NCBI GenBank assembly: GCA_951230915.1
Contig: OX579636.1
Span: forward strand, 28,579,567 to 28,643,566
DNA: 64,000 nt
Direction: 5' to 3'
Source: Antitrichia curtipendula
Taxonomy: Eukaryota > Streptophyta > Bryopsida > Hypnales > Leucodontaceae
Positions within the stretch are counted from its first letter, which is position 1. Every line of letters begins with the position of its first letter. The notes under the pieces were generated by a model. It was not told the DNA's origin. It made no database searches and saw nothing but the letters and a program-made list of their open reading frames with translations. Below are positions 26,201-37,879 of this stretch, piece after piece. The translations under genes and the position numbers were made by a program.

Positions 26201-29200
26201 CAATAAACTTTGGGATATCCTCCTTCGATTCAGCAGTTGACATTCGTATCCCTTGCTTCACTGACATGCTTTGGAGCATATTCTTGGTGCCTGAAAGCCC
26301 AAAACATAAAATTCAACAAGAAGTACATTGCCAATATCAAGTTTCTACAAGATCAAACTCTCAATGCAGTGAGTACAAATAATCAGTTCTATTTAACTTT
26401 TGGATTGCATGAAGATTTCTCAAACCAATATTTGTAAGATAACTCAAATCTCACGATCTTACAAATAAGCATTAAAATCTTAAATTGAAAAATGCTCTTA
26501 AAATATCTCAACTCAGCTATCTTAAAAATTTGGGTAGGAGTGAAGATCTAACCAATATCAAGTAGGGCCAGTCCCATCTTGGACTGATATATAGCCCGCA
26601 TAGAAAGGACGATCTTGTTATCAATCAGTTCTTCTACTAGTCGTTTCGACTTGCGATCAAATACCTGAGATAACCAAACACAGCTCTTCCTTCATACATT
26701 GGGAATTACAAACCATGACCAACAGTCAACGGGCACAAAATGGAAGACAAGCGACAGCCGCAGATCTAATGCTCAAGATAGTACAAATATTAAATGTCAA
26801 GCTGATACGGACAACTAAGTAGTCGAAAGCGTCCCATGCACAAAAACAAGACCCTTCAGAGGAGCAATCAAAAAAACGAAAAAAAATTGATGGATTTATT
26901 TAGTTTTAAAAGTAAGATTGACTTAAAAGGGAACTAGAAATTCTGCACAAAACTGTCCTCATGATAACAATCAGATAAAAAAACTGCCCTCCAGTATATA
27001 CTGATGAATACCACGTAGTAGTAACTGAGAATACCAAAACTATTTATTGCACGGACACTGAAGAAGGTGCAAGTGAAAGTGAGAAAAAAAAATGAAAGTA
27101 TTGATCACGTAAAAAGGAAACAGCAATTCACAAAGTCTAAAACTCACAGAGAGAGCCAATTGGAACCCGACCTACCAGAATGTGTCCAGCGTTTGCACGG
27201 CCTACGTCATAGCTTTGGAAGCTGGCCCACTCACTCAATTTGAACATCCACCTACAACAATAGCAAAGCAACTGGATTTGAAGAAATCAATTCTATTTAC
27301 AAGAAATAGCTCAAGCTCAAGCTAGTGGGAAAACTAAAAGCTAGAATCTGTATCTTTCTCTCGGCAACCAAAACATGAAACATAGAACTCAGTTCAATAG
27401 TTGGGTCCTGAATTTCCTGGTTGTTAATGTAACGGCACAAAAGAAAGGGATGTTGTACCCATGAGAAGCTTGCTTTTCTGTCAAGAAGCCACCAGTCATA
27501 ATTTGATTGCCGGTGCCTTCATCAAAACACAGGCTCATGTGGATAATATCATTTAGCAGATCGGTATTCTTCAGTTTCTCCCCACAAACAGGACAAGCCT
27601 TCACTCGGAACGTTCTGCAGTATATATAAAAATAGAAGTTCCTCATCAGTGAATAGTCGGCTCAGTCGCATAACAGTCAGATTAGCCCTAAGCTTGCATT
27701 GATTGCTGTTGATGAGCAAGCTAAACAAGCACCGGCAGCACAGTCTCAGATATGATACACATGTGATTCTCGTTCTGTAAAAAGTAATAATGACAGGATC
27801 GTCAATAAATTAGACTGTTTCGAGAACTGTTAGACAACATTATAAAGAGTCTTCCCCAAATGGAGACCTACTTACGTATCATGGGGAGCTTTTTATGTGA
27901 TCACTGTGATCATAAGGAAACCTCTCCATCAATCGTGAAGAAGATCTTCTTTGTAATGCTGTCAAAAGTTCTTGAAACAGGCTAAGTTACTAAAATACTT
28001 CACACTACAACGTGTCAAAGACCAAATGACACGACCACATAGTCATGAAAAGTATCTCAACATCACCTCACAGCATTGTGGGTTACAAGCGTAGCCAGCT
28101 CGTCAGCATTCACTTTTCCATCTTTGTTTAAGTCGGCATGCTTGTAAAGCTCGTCCAGCTGTATACATTTAGGGGCAGAACAGAAAGCAAGCTCCATATT
28201 ATTCCAACACATGCGCACATGCTAGTGACATCTATGGACATGCAGAACATGAGCAAAGATCATAGTAGACCTTGAAACAAGCTCAAGAGAATTATACAGC
28301 TGCCACCTTCATAAACTGAGGACGTTGGTGGAGCTTAAATTGTTTCATTCCCTTCCTATGAGCAGAGGAAAGTGCCATGGTCCAAGAATCTCAAAATCGA
28401 ATTTCACACCATAAAAATTTTACTCTGGTGCTCGGGAGTTGAATGGAGTGTTCAGCAAGATGAAGATATCATACCTGAGAATCTGACAAAGCATTCCCAA
28501 AAGCCTTGATGAGAGTTCGAAATTCTTTGTAGGATAATTCTCCATTTGCATCATAATCCTATTATATTGAGAACAATATAACAACACGTGTAAATTGTCA
28601 GCACAAGATATAGTACTTGATGAACAACATAAGAGACTTTAAAATGGTACAGTGGACATGTACTAGGAACATATTATGAAAATAATAATGAAATCACTAC
28701 TATTGAGGGAGACCAACACCGATGTGTAGTGCTCATGATACCAGAACTAATTGTTAACAGAACGCAGAAGGCTCTCTAAAACCATGAGCGATAAGGAAGT
28801 GAACAGAAGCAATACCACTATGGATAGAAGCCGTCGAGCAAAGTGCATTTCTGTTTCAGCTCTTGTCTGCAATATCAGGAAGAAATGTTGTCCAAGTCAA
28901 AAAAGCACTCAAAACTTGCCAAAAAGTTAAACTAACAGCAAGCACTCCAGAATTGAATTTGGTATCTCTTATGGCTGGTGCAAAACGACTGCCAAAGAAG
29001 TCCCAATAACCTGATACTATGAGAAGAACAAGACAGGTTTTCATTGAAATAAATTACCTCTGCAGTGTAACCCAATGTGATATTTCCAACGATTTTGGAA
29101 GGCGATATCGGATCAAATAAGTCATGAACCTCATCCTTATGCTCTACATCCTGTAAAGATTCAATTAATTGAATGATAAGCATCGCTGCTCCCAAGAAAT

Positions 29201-31616
29201 CACCCAACGCGCAACCCAACTATGGCTGTGCTAAGAAACTCGATTTAAATGCTGTTATTGTCAAGTTAATGTTGAATTAATGTTAACTTAATAGATGCCA
29301 ATGCAATATCAAGTTAATGCCAATGATACTAACATCAAACTAACATTGAACCAACACCATTTTCATTTCACTAGCATTGACTCAACATTAACTCAATATC
29401 AGGACTACATGAATCTAATGCCTATGAACTTAACATAATTTAGAACTTTTTTAATCTAATGAGGGTAGTGTTCTGTGATGACACACAAGTTCTGAGACCT
29501 AAAGGTACATGCGACATTGAAACTTGCATCATTCCTCTGAAGTCACAAACATTGAACCATCAACCATAGATTACAAACAGGTCACAAAACAATACAAGTA
29601 ACCAAAGATTGTTCTCAACTTACAGATGAAAAAATATCTGAAAGATCGATCTCACAATATCCAACAAGGTCGCTCTTGCTGGTTCGATTAGTCTGCACAT
29701 CAAAAATAACAAGTTATATATCTTACTACTCTAAATGCAAATTGTGTCACGATTTCACCCATCACAATCTTTGTCACGTTTTCATCCACATTCACCTATT
29801 CTGTTGTCTGTTATGTTTACCCTTGAGGGACGGAAGTTTCAAAATACACTGTAAAAATCAGCCCGAGGGGCACGGTGTGACCTTCAAGGGTTAAATGCGA
29901 TCTGTGTCATGATTTCATCCATCACGTTTTTTGTCAAGTTTTCATTCGCATAATTTTTCATTCATCCGTTCTTGCTAAACCCTAATGACATCTAAACAAC
30001 TTCTCAATGAAACTGATGAAACCATTTTGGTGGCGTTGCAGTGCAATGGACTCCGTTCTAGTATATAGTAACTGCAGAAAAGTATGTAGGACATGCATTT
30101 TCAAAGCTAATCTTTTATCCTCATGAAAACGACGACTCAGACAAACTCAAATTTGTTACCTCAAAAACGGAGACTCGAACAACCCGAGGACCCTTGTCCT
30201 CCAACACCATGCTCCTCGCCTGCAGAGAATGAGGAATAAGCTCGTGCAGAAACTAACTTGTGTGCACACGAGCTAAGCAGGACATGAAAAATCACACTTT
30301 AGTAAAATCGACAAAGTAGCACTCACCGACTTCCATACAGGCTTGTCCGTGCTGAGGATAAAAAGGAGGTACATGCCAAGACCATCACAAAGGGGACAAT
30401 GTCATGAAAGCTCAGATGAAGCCTCATATCTAAGCGTGCCCCAACGTAAACCACGTTGAGTATAAAAAACAACAAAGGCAAGACATTACAAATACAGTGC
30501 AGCCGTTACTGAACTTGACAGAGGTCACTGTTCGGAAAGTTTGTTCTCCGAGAGATACACACGCAAACCACTTATCCTTGAACTCCATCCGTGCCTGTAT
30601 CATGTCTCAACACCTCACCCCATCAGTTTGAAATAAAATCACTGCATTCCATAAGAGATCCAGCAGTTCACGTAACTATCAGCTGCTCAGTGCAAAGCTC
30701 TAAGCAAGATTAAACGAAACTCTCATGTAGAGGCATAACAGTCTCCACGGTGTTCTTGAACATCAACCCATTACTCCAAATCCAAAAAAACTACAATCTA
30801 AGACAGCTCTCTTACCCTGAAGCATAAAAGTTTCTTAATCTTCTTGAGCATCAAACCATCGCTGCAAATCCACAGAACTACAACCCTAGAGAACTCTCTC
30901 ATATTGGGGATTAAATGTTTCCATATCACCTTGAGCATCAGCCATTCGACCAAATCCACAAGAACTACAACTCCATATAACTCGTTCAAATGAAGGGAAA
31001 AAAGTCTCCATAGTATTCTTGATCATTAACCCATTACTTCAAATTCACAAAAACTGCACCTCAGGAAAACTCTCTCGTATTGGAGTCTAAAAGTATCAAT
31101 AGTCTTTTTGAGCATTAGCCAAAATGGGAAATCCACAAAACTACAACCCTAGACAGCTCTCATACCGGGACACAAATGTTTCCATATCTTTTTGAGCATC
31201 AGAAATTGAATTCAAACTCCAAAAACTCTCTCATACGAGGGAACCAACCCTCCATGTTCTTCTTGTGCACTACCCCATTGCTTTAACTCCACAAAAAAAT
31301 ACAACCTCAGAGAACCAACCAACGATGCAACAAACAAAGCAAGACCTTGCAAATTCACATCAAGAATTCAATCCCAGAATTCGAAGAAAACAGGGGTGAG
31401 TACCGAAGTGAGCTGGATTGTAGCAATTCCACTGAATTGCTCCTCCTTGAGAAAGCCTTGGTAACTGCCTCCACCACGAGACCCGCCCCCGCGTCTTCGC
31501 AGTCTCGTACTGCCACCACTCTTCTCCGGAATGGTCCCAGTCGGCTCCGTCTCGCTCCCGGTCTCCCCCCCGCCATGGCGACCATGATCCAAGCACGCCG
31601 AGGACTTGTTTCCCAT
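23258..31616 (-). CDS. PSD: Phosphatidylserine decarboxylase, C2/EF-hand type (PSD2/PSD3-like), about 21 exons, about 712 aa
   Basis: Exons (minus): 31616-31404, 30594-30520, 30351-30327, 30219-30160, 29692-29624, 29150-29058, 28866-28816, 28558-28475, 28158-28067, 27614-27459, 27251-27176, 26664-26553, 26290-26190 (GC donor), 26058-26011, 25768-25622, 25369-25277, 25092-25018, 24649-24557, 24405-24319, 24128-24078 and 23593-23258. The enzyme converts phosphatidylserine to phosphatidylethanolamine. MGNKSSAC at the start fits N-myristoylation (Gly2) with a palmitoylatable Cys. A C2 domain follows (FSGIATIQLTS, MEFKDKWFACVSLGEQTFRT, GPRVVRVSVFE, LVGYCEIDLSDI). Then come two EF-hand loops, DYDANGELSYKE and DLNKDGKVNADE, and a CPVCG/HMSLCF zinc-like segment. 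The catalytic domain has FIRELKPG, ADCRLMAF (Asp), DYHRFHSP (His) and FGGST at about residue 590, the self-cleavage site whose Ser becomes the pyruvoyl group. Arabidopsis relatives sit on the tonoplast and ER. Odd points: the exon 2/3 junction is out of frame by simple GT-AG splicing, and a C-terminal acidic tail of about 80 residues carries three DDG(K/N)VEE repeats. Confidence 0.93.
23310..23370 (-). repeat. In-frame 21-bp minisatellite in the PSD C terminus
   Basis: Three units of about 21 bp, GAAGATGATGGC(A)AA(A/T)GTGGA on the minus strand, encode DDGKVEE, DDGNVEE and DDGKVEE in the last exon. They keep the frame, and the stop follows 13 residues later. The tail is not part of the catalytic fold. 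Confidence 0.85.
27814..27980. mobile_element. Intronic TIR MITE, 167 bp (copy 3, best preserved)
   Basis: The ends CTGTTTCGAGAACTGTTAGA and (right, reverse complement) CTGTTTCAAGAACTTTTGAC are inverted repeats extending about 35 bp with a few mismatches. The centre contains TGATCACTGTGATCA, a short palindrome. It sits in the PSD intron between 27615 and 28066. Relatives lie at 17782-17947 and 21927-22141, also in introns. Confidence 0.7.
30715..31320. repeat. 88-bp tandem array, about 7 units, in PSD intron 1
   Basis: The word TTCTTGA(A/G)CATCA(A/G)CCC or a close variant starts at about 30754, 30841, 30929, 31017, 31106, 31190 and 31261 (steps 87, 88, 88, 89, 84 and 71). Between them a common unit ACTACAACC(C/T)...CTCTCTCAT recurs. 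Units differ at many bases, so the array is old. It lies between PSD exons 1 and 2. Confidence 0.85.
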
Positions 31617-31718
31617 GGCGACTGCACGATCGCCAACTCTGCAAATGCTCCAAACTTAGGGTGTGACTCCAATCAATACTTTCGACAACGGTTTTAACCA
31701 AAATCAATCCCAGCACGT

Positions 31719-32186
31719 CATTCAGACCCTAAATTCTTTCTTGGTAACCTTCTGAATGCTACAAAAGAGGATAGTCCACAAGAATCTCCACCTTCACTAG
31801 AAAGTCGCAAATATTCTACAGCACATTGCACTAAAACCACGACTTCTTCGGATTCAAACGATTCCCAGGACTCCATTCAAGCCTATAATTATTTCTGTCA
31901 ACCTTCCAAATGCTGCAAACGCAGGGCGTCCACAGGAATCTTTACCTTCACTAGAACATCACAAATATTCTAAAGCGCTTTACACTGAAACAGAAAGACT
32001 TCTTCGTATTCAAATGAAATCCTACTACAACATTCAAACCTGAAATTTTTTCTTATTAACCAAGAACCTGCAAATGGTGCAAATGCAGAGAGTCCACAAT
32101 AAACCTCCGCCTTCTCTAGATATTCAGTGATATTCTGAAGCAGTTTGCACTGTACCACGACTTCTTCGGATTCAACGCAAATTGCA
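31719..32186. repeat. 156-bp tandem array, 3 units, upstream of PSD
   Basis: CATTCA(G/A)(A/G)CC starts at 31719, 31874 and 32031 (steps 155 and 157). Each unit contains CTTCACTAGAA or a variant, a CAAATATTCT(A)AAGC-like word and ACGACTTCTTCGGATTCAA. The array begins about 100 bp upstream of the PSD start codon on its 5' side, so it could overlap the promoter. Confidence 0.85.
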
Positions 32187-32396
32187 GTGCCAGTTCAGAT
32201 TGTAGAAGGAGAAATTTCTTTAGGGAAAAATACGAGAAACTGAGGTTCGGAAAGATCTAACAGAGAATTCAACAACCATCCACCCACGCGCGTTACAGGA
32301 GGTCGTGAGTACAGAGTGACCGCCATGTGTCGGTTCCGGATTTCTGTTACCGGCTTAGCTGGTACACATTGGTTGTACTGTACTGTTGTATGGTAG

Positions 32397-32817
32397 GACC
32401 ACCCATTGCCAACCAGGGATGCATACCCAACCTGTACGGTGCAGCTATTTCCAACCAAGGTTAGAACAGGTGTCCAACCAAAGTTTGGAATGTGATTTTT
32501 TCTCCTCTGCAAGATTGGGACAATAAAGTCATGACACATGTACTAATGGAGTGAGCAAGAAAGTAGGAATTAGTGAACGAGAAAGTAGTTTTCGAATGAT
32601 TGGAATTGGAAGATTTTATATATTAGGCATGGGTTGAGGCCAACTTTTGGCTTCCAAAATTAATAGTAATTTGAATTTAAGAAAAAAATAATAATGAAAA
32701 ATTGGCAATGCCCATCATTTCTATCTTTCTATAGGGCAATAAATTTACATTGCCTTCTACTGCTCCAAAGCATGCACGGAATCATTTAAGTAGTTGACTA
32801 TGGGTGGTTCTATTATA
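32397..32817. mobile_element. TIR MITE, ACCACCCAT family, copy 1
   Basis: It starts GACCACCCATTGCCAAC and ends CTATGGGTGGTTC. Its interior (CCAAAATTAATAGTAATTTGAA, split over about 32655-32680) matches copy 2 at 41956-42365 and, inverted, copy 3 at 47885-48296. No transposase frame. Confidence 0.65.
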
Positions 32818-35173
32818 CAAGGGTCATGTTCTAAATCTTGAAATGTCTAAGAGGACGTTTTGTGTCCTATGGATGATATCATAGAGCTCTTATTAATGAA
32901 AAAGAAAAAGAAAATTCAACCAATTTGGAAAAAGTGGCTTGAACCCAATTTCAATGAAAGGTGATGGATATTCATTCTTTGTAATAGTCTTTGGCTTTCC
33001 TGCATTAGAGAATAGCAAATCCATGGATTACAATGTCATGTATTTTGGCAATTTGTATTACTTTTCCTTTATCTAGATTTTAGTCTTAAAAAAAAAAAAA
33101 AAATTGAATTTGAAACCATCTAATGAAAAAAATCTTATCAAGTATAGTTTTTATACTAATTCAAAATCTTGAAAAGTCATCAAATTCAATATTTATTGCA
33201 ATTTGATCTTCAAGTAGGCTTTAGGCCAATTACCATGAAGTGTTGATTTACTAGTTTTGGAATGATATAGTAAATTGGATTGAACCATGATATTTTACAA
33301 TAAAATATATACTTACGAAGAAAATTTTAGATTTTTTAAGCATATTTTGTATTTGATAATAATTTTTTAAACTTTTTGTTTACAAATTCACAACGATTTT
33401 GAATTTTCACCAAAAAAATAATACTTTTATAATTTATAAAAGACATGCAATTACATATCTGAATAATACATTTAAAATTTTCATACACATATAGTTGCAA
33501 AATGGGAGCATATAAAGAAAGTGACTTAGAAGATTGAAAACGTGATTATAGCGTTATTCTCTTAGATCTAACTTTGAAATGAGCTCATTAACATTTGCTT
33601 TATTGAAATTTAGGCCCATCACCATAACAATGATCAGCAAGAGTCGCAAACCTTTTTGAGACAATCAACGACAATTAAAGCATTATATATCTCAAAGATG
33701 ACCTATTAAAGATTGCCCACAGTCAATGCACCAAGTGTTCCTATAACATCACTTTTGAAAATTTACACTTTATTTATACAACCTTTGAAGAGTCTCAAAC
33801 CAATTGCATGCAAGTTTTGCTTTCATTTGCAAGCATCTTGATGAGGTATTCTTTCTACATTGTATTTAGACATGCTAGATCTCAAACAAGTGTCTAATGT
33901 AGTAAAGATACTTTAACCCCCAAAAATCCTGGCATCCATTGGGTGGATTATAAATGTCTTCAAGAGCTTCCCATGTGAGCTACAATAAACATGCAAAGAA
34001 CATCCAAGTATATTGAAGAAGAAAAAGTTAATTCTTCAACAATGTGACTAGCATGGCCACTCAATGCTTTGTGATTTTTATACAAGGTTCTAAATTAATT
34101 CACACAAGGATGGAAACTTTTTTTTTGGCAAAAATGAATATTCTATGTCTAAATTCCTCTCAAGCCACATGTTATGTTGCCTAACAAACTCCAAATCTAC
34201 ATTTTCATCTTTAGAATTTAAAATAAAAAATTTGAGTGCAAGAGATGTGACCTAAACTGAGGCAGTGAGTAGAGTAATTTAAGGTCAAAATCTAAAGAGA
34301 AGTATTTGTTCCCACATAAAAACTTAGTACACCAATCCTTGATGATTCCAAAATGGTACAATAACAAGAAGCAAATGTATATAATATATAACATTAGCGA
34401 CAAGTTTAAAAAACTTTGGATTATATGATTTTTCACCAACAAGAAGTGTAGGATGTCTTAGACTATGTAACCCATGCTTTGGAGAAACCTTACTACTTTT
34501 TGTCAAATTATCAATACATACTACATTAAGAAGTGACACCATTCTCTTGGTAGAAATTCTTCAAAAGTAGGATCTCCTTGCTTATTCCACTCAAATTTTT
34601 TTTCTTCCCTAGTTGGAATTATACCTCTAATTCTAGTATTTTGGATGACAAATTCCTCTCAAGATGAGAGAGACTTGGATCATACTCATGATTAAGAGCA
34701 AAAGAAGATGGAATGTAATTCATCTGGTAGGTTTTGATAGATTTGGATTCATTGGGTTCAAATAATCTAAACTCAAGTCAATGTGGATGCCCCCCCAAAA
34801 GACAAGGACAAATATGAAAGCTTGAATTGTGCTTTCCATGATTTGGGGGGTTTAGGAGATGTGATTCCAAATGACAATGAGTTCAAACATGTCAAGATAA
34901 AGGTTATTCTATGACAACACAAAGTTTAGGGTTCTTGCAACAATCAAGATAGGGCAAGTACCATCAAATTGGAGAGGTAGTGATGGTATCTATGAACATT
35001 GCTAGAATGTTTTTCTTTCTCTCAATCTTTTATGCCATAATGTTTTTGATTTGGTTCTTTTGCATGCTCAATCATGGGGGCTCTAATTGGAAATGTCAAG
35101 CTCCTTCCCTTCGAACCATAAATCTATTGCAATTCATGCCGTGACTAGAAGTAGAAAGTGCTAATTTAGAAGG
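32818..35173. other. AT-rich intergenic DNA
   Basis: No gene is supported. Short frames of up to 75 codons on the minus strand around 34.2-34.5 kb show no family signal. The stretch contains A/T homopolymers (for example A at about 33088-33102). Confidence 0.45.
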
Positions 35174-35488
35174 ATGTTGGAGCTAGAGGTGCAATTGCCG
35201 AGAGAGCGAAAGATTATAGAGTGGGATAAGGCATCACCCACGTTTTGTGAGGTGAAAGAGAGACTAGGGAATTGTGGCATTGCCAAAAATTGGTGTGTGG
35301 AGATTTTGCGAGGTGGGGAATACGTCTCCCTAGATGATGACACGCAACTTCAAGATTGCAAAAAACTCACAGTGCGTGCTGCCCCTATCTTGGATAAGAC
35401 CTTGCTTGGTTCTAGCACTTCTGTTGCTACAACCAAATTAGGTTCGTTGAGAAATCATTATGTTCAATCTTTTATTATTTTCCTTTAG
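35174..35488 (+). CDS. Orphan 104-aa ORF, possibly ubiquitin-like fold
   Basis: The ORF starts MLELEVQLPRERKIIEWDKA, continues with KERLGNCGIAKNWCVEIL, then GEYVSLDDDTQLQDCKKLTVRAAP and ends at TAG 35486-35488. It has more GC and balanced amino acids than the AT-rich DNA on both sides. The pattern (charged strand, helix, strand, short acidic turn, 'LQDCKKLTVRA' strand) resembles a beta-grasp such as ubiquitin-like or PB1 domains, but there is no diagnostic residue, so this is only a fold guess. The reading may be one exon of a larger gene, since a possible donor (TTAG|gttcgt at about 35440) follows the folded part. It could also be a captured gene fragment. No partner gene lies nearby. Confidence 0.4.
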   Translation: MLELEVQLPRERKIIEWDKASPTFCEVKERLGNCGIAKNWCVEILRGGEYVSLDDDTQLQDCKKLTVRAAPILDKTLLGSSTSVATTKLGSLRNHYVQSFIIFL

Positions 35489-35689
35489 TAGAGTTGGTAT
35501 AAGATAGAAGTGGATAGTAATTGTATCACTCTAAGCATTTGAATCAATGTCAACAAGTTGTGTGCTTTCATTGGGAGACTGATCATTATAGAGCTCACAT
35601 AAATTTGTTATATCAAACCTTGTTAAAACAAATTTATCGATTTCAAAGTATGATAATTTTATATGAACCATTTTCTCAAAACTATTAAA

Positions 35690-36700
35690 TTTTGTCTAGA
35701 AATTGCTAATATTGCTAAAATTAAAAACTCTTTTCTTTTAATTTTAAAAAAATTTAAAAAAACTTTTTTTATTTTTCATTTGCATAATATGAGATTTTAA
35801 TTTAAAAAAATTTAAATAGTGGAAACTATAGATTATAAATGAAATTTTATCCAATAGAAAAATAACTTCTAATTTTATTAATAAAAAAGAATTTATATAT
35901 AGAGAGAGAGGGAATGTTTTTAAATTCTATATAACAAATATGCTTAGACAAAAAAATTATTGGAAAAATCAATATATTTATTTAGAATTTAAAAATGAAC
36001 CAAAAAAAAATAATAGACTATTAGTAGATTTCTTAGTTAATACTTTAATTTATATTTTTGTAAAAAATCATTTTTTAATTAAAAAACACTTTAAAACTAA
36101 ATAGCTTCAAATCAATAATTGAAATTAATAATTAAGCTGACTATATATATGACAATTATGTAAAAAAATTCATTAAATACAAAAATTCATTGAATAAAAC
36201 TGTCCGTTAGATTAATGAAATGAAATTCTTATATATTTTTTCTTCTCTTAAAGCTGATAAAAGTTTATTAGAAATTTCATATAAATTGTCAAAGTTTTTC
36301 TCTTCTTAAAGAGAAAAAATAAAAATAAAAAATTTTAAATTTTCTTACATCAACTTCTAGCATAATCAAATGCAGAAAAGGAAATTACTTTAACAATAAA
36401 CAAAATAGTAATCCAGCAATTTGGAAAACATGTATGCCAAAAAAATAATAAAATCGAAATTATTATTGAGTCTTAGTTTCTTTCAAATTTTATTCAGCAT
36501 AATGGATGAAAAATTATTCAAATATTTTTCTATCATGGAAATTAAATAATTGTGGAAATAAATCAAATCATAGTGGATAAAAGAAATTGTTAAAAAGGAA
36601 AAGAATGGAAAAACTGGTTTAGTTTCAAAAATATAAAATAAATAAATATTCTTACCATGGTTTTAGTAATTATGATTTAATTAATTGGACATAAAATAAA
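35690..36700 (+). pseudogene. Decayed organelle-like reading frames in a very AT-rich island
   Basis: An 88-codon open stretch at 35838-36104 reads without a stop in about 80% AT DNA (for example NMLRQKNYWKNQYIYLEF, then NNRLLVDFLVNTLIYIF). Further broken pieces in the same strand look translated: IFSSLKADKSLLEISYKLSK at about 36240-36300 and NPAIWKTCMPKK at about 36408-36443. The Lys/Asn/Ile/Phe-rich composition and AT bias are those of large plastid ORFs such as ycf1 or ycf2. I infer a nuclear copy of organelle DNA (NUPT) that has decayed. The exact source gene is not identified from memory with confidence. Confidence 0.4.
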
Positions 36701-37286
36701 TTTTTATTAATTCAATTTTTTATTGAAAATCTTTTTAATTCAATTTTTTATTGAAAAATATCTTAATAGATTTTTTATCTAATAAAATAAATATTCTAAA
36801 CTGTGCAAATTTAATGGTAATTATATTAATTTTAAATTTTTTGTATATTTTATCAAAATTTGAGAGTATTCATTTATTATTCCAAATATATAATTTTTTT
36901 AAACATTCAAATTATTAATAAAGAAGTTTTTCTTGAAAGAATATTGTTAAATTATTAATAAAATCCAATAAGTAATTCTTATTTTGATATAAAATTAAGA
37001 TCTAAATTATTATTAATAATTAAAATGAAATTAAGAATAATTTTTTACAGATTCTTTTATTTGGAATATTTTGATTTTTCCAATATAGTGAAATGAAATA
37101 ATTAATTTTCTTTCTAGATAAATCTTTACATTAATATTGAAATCTTGTATTTTCAACACTTATTTCAAATTCTAGTACTAAAATGGCAACAATTGCACTA
37201 ATGTTATCAACACTAAATGGCAACATAAACCTTATTTGCACTAGTATGTTTCAAATGTGCACATTCTAAACTTCCACACATCCTCC

Positions 37287-37290
<4 letters not shown>

Positions 37291-37345
<55 letters not shown>
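37291..37345. repeat. (AT)n microsatellite
   Basis: Uninterrupted AT dinucleotide run of about 55 bp. Confidence 0.97.
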
Positions 37346-37347
<2 letters not shown>

Positions 37348-37879
37348 TCATGAAGTGGCACAACTAGTCAAATGGTGCAAATCATATCTTTTAATGTTAG
37401 TTCTTCCTATTTTAGATTTGTATCCAACACATATTGTACACCTCTCATTTTATTTAATCTGGTCCACACTAAATTGATACCATTTTAATATTTATAATCC
37501 ACTTTGTTTAGTGTTGCTCCCATAATTTAAGGAATTTATACTATTTAATGACTGATTTTTTTTTCTAAATAGTATTACAATTAATTTCCTATCTAATGCA
37601 TGTGGTCTTTGCTATTTATAGTGTTTGTAATGTGTGGATTCACAAACCTAAAGTAAAGTACTTATATTGCATTTGGATGGGAGGTTCAATTGAAATTATT
37701 ATTTTTTTAAATGCCAAATTTTTCTACTATTTCTAGGACCAAACAACCAAATTCACAAATAAATATAAAGATGGTTTGTCAAAAATCTAAAGAATCCATA
37801 GGAAATTAAAGGAACTACTTCATTGACATTTAGTGAGAGTGAAGGGTTGAGAGATTGTTTTTATCATAAAATCCATTGT

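Noticed and set aside
31347..31716. Three overlapping long frames on both strands at PSD exon 1
   Set aside because: The MGNKSSAC frame joins in phase with the C2 exon at 30594; the others are shadows of the GC-rich exon.
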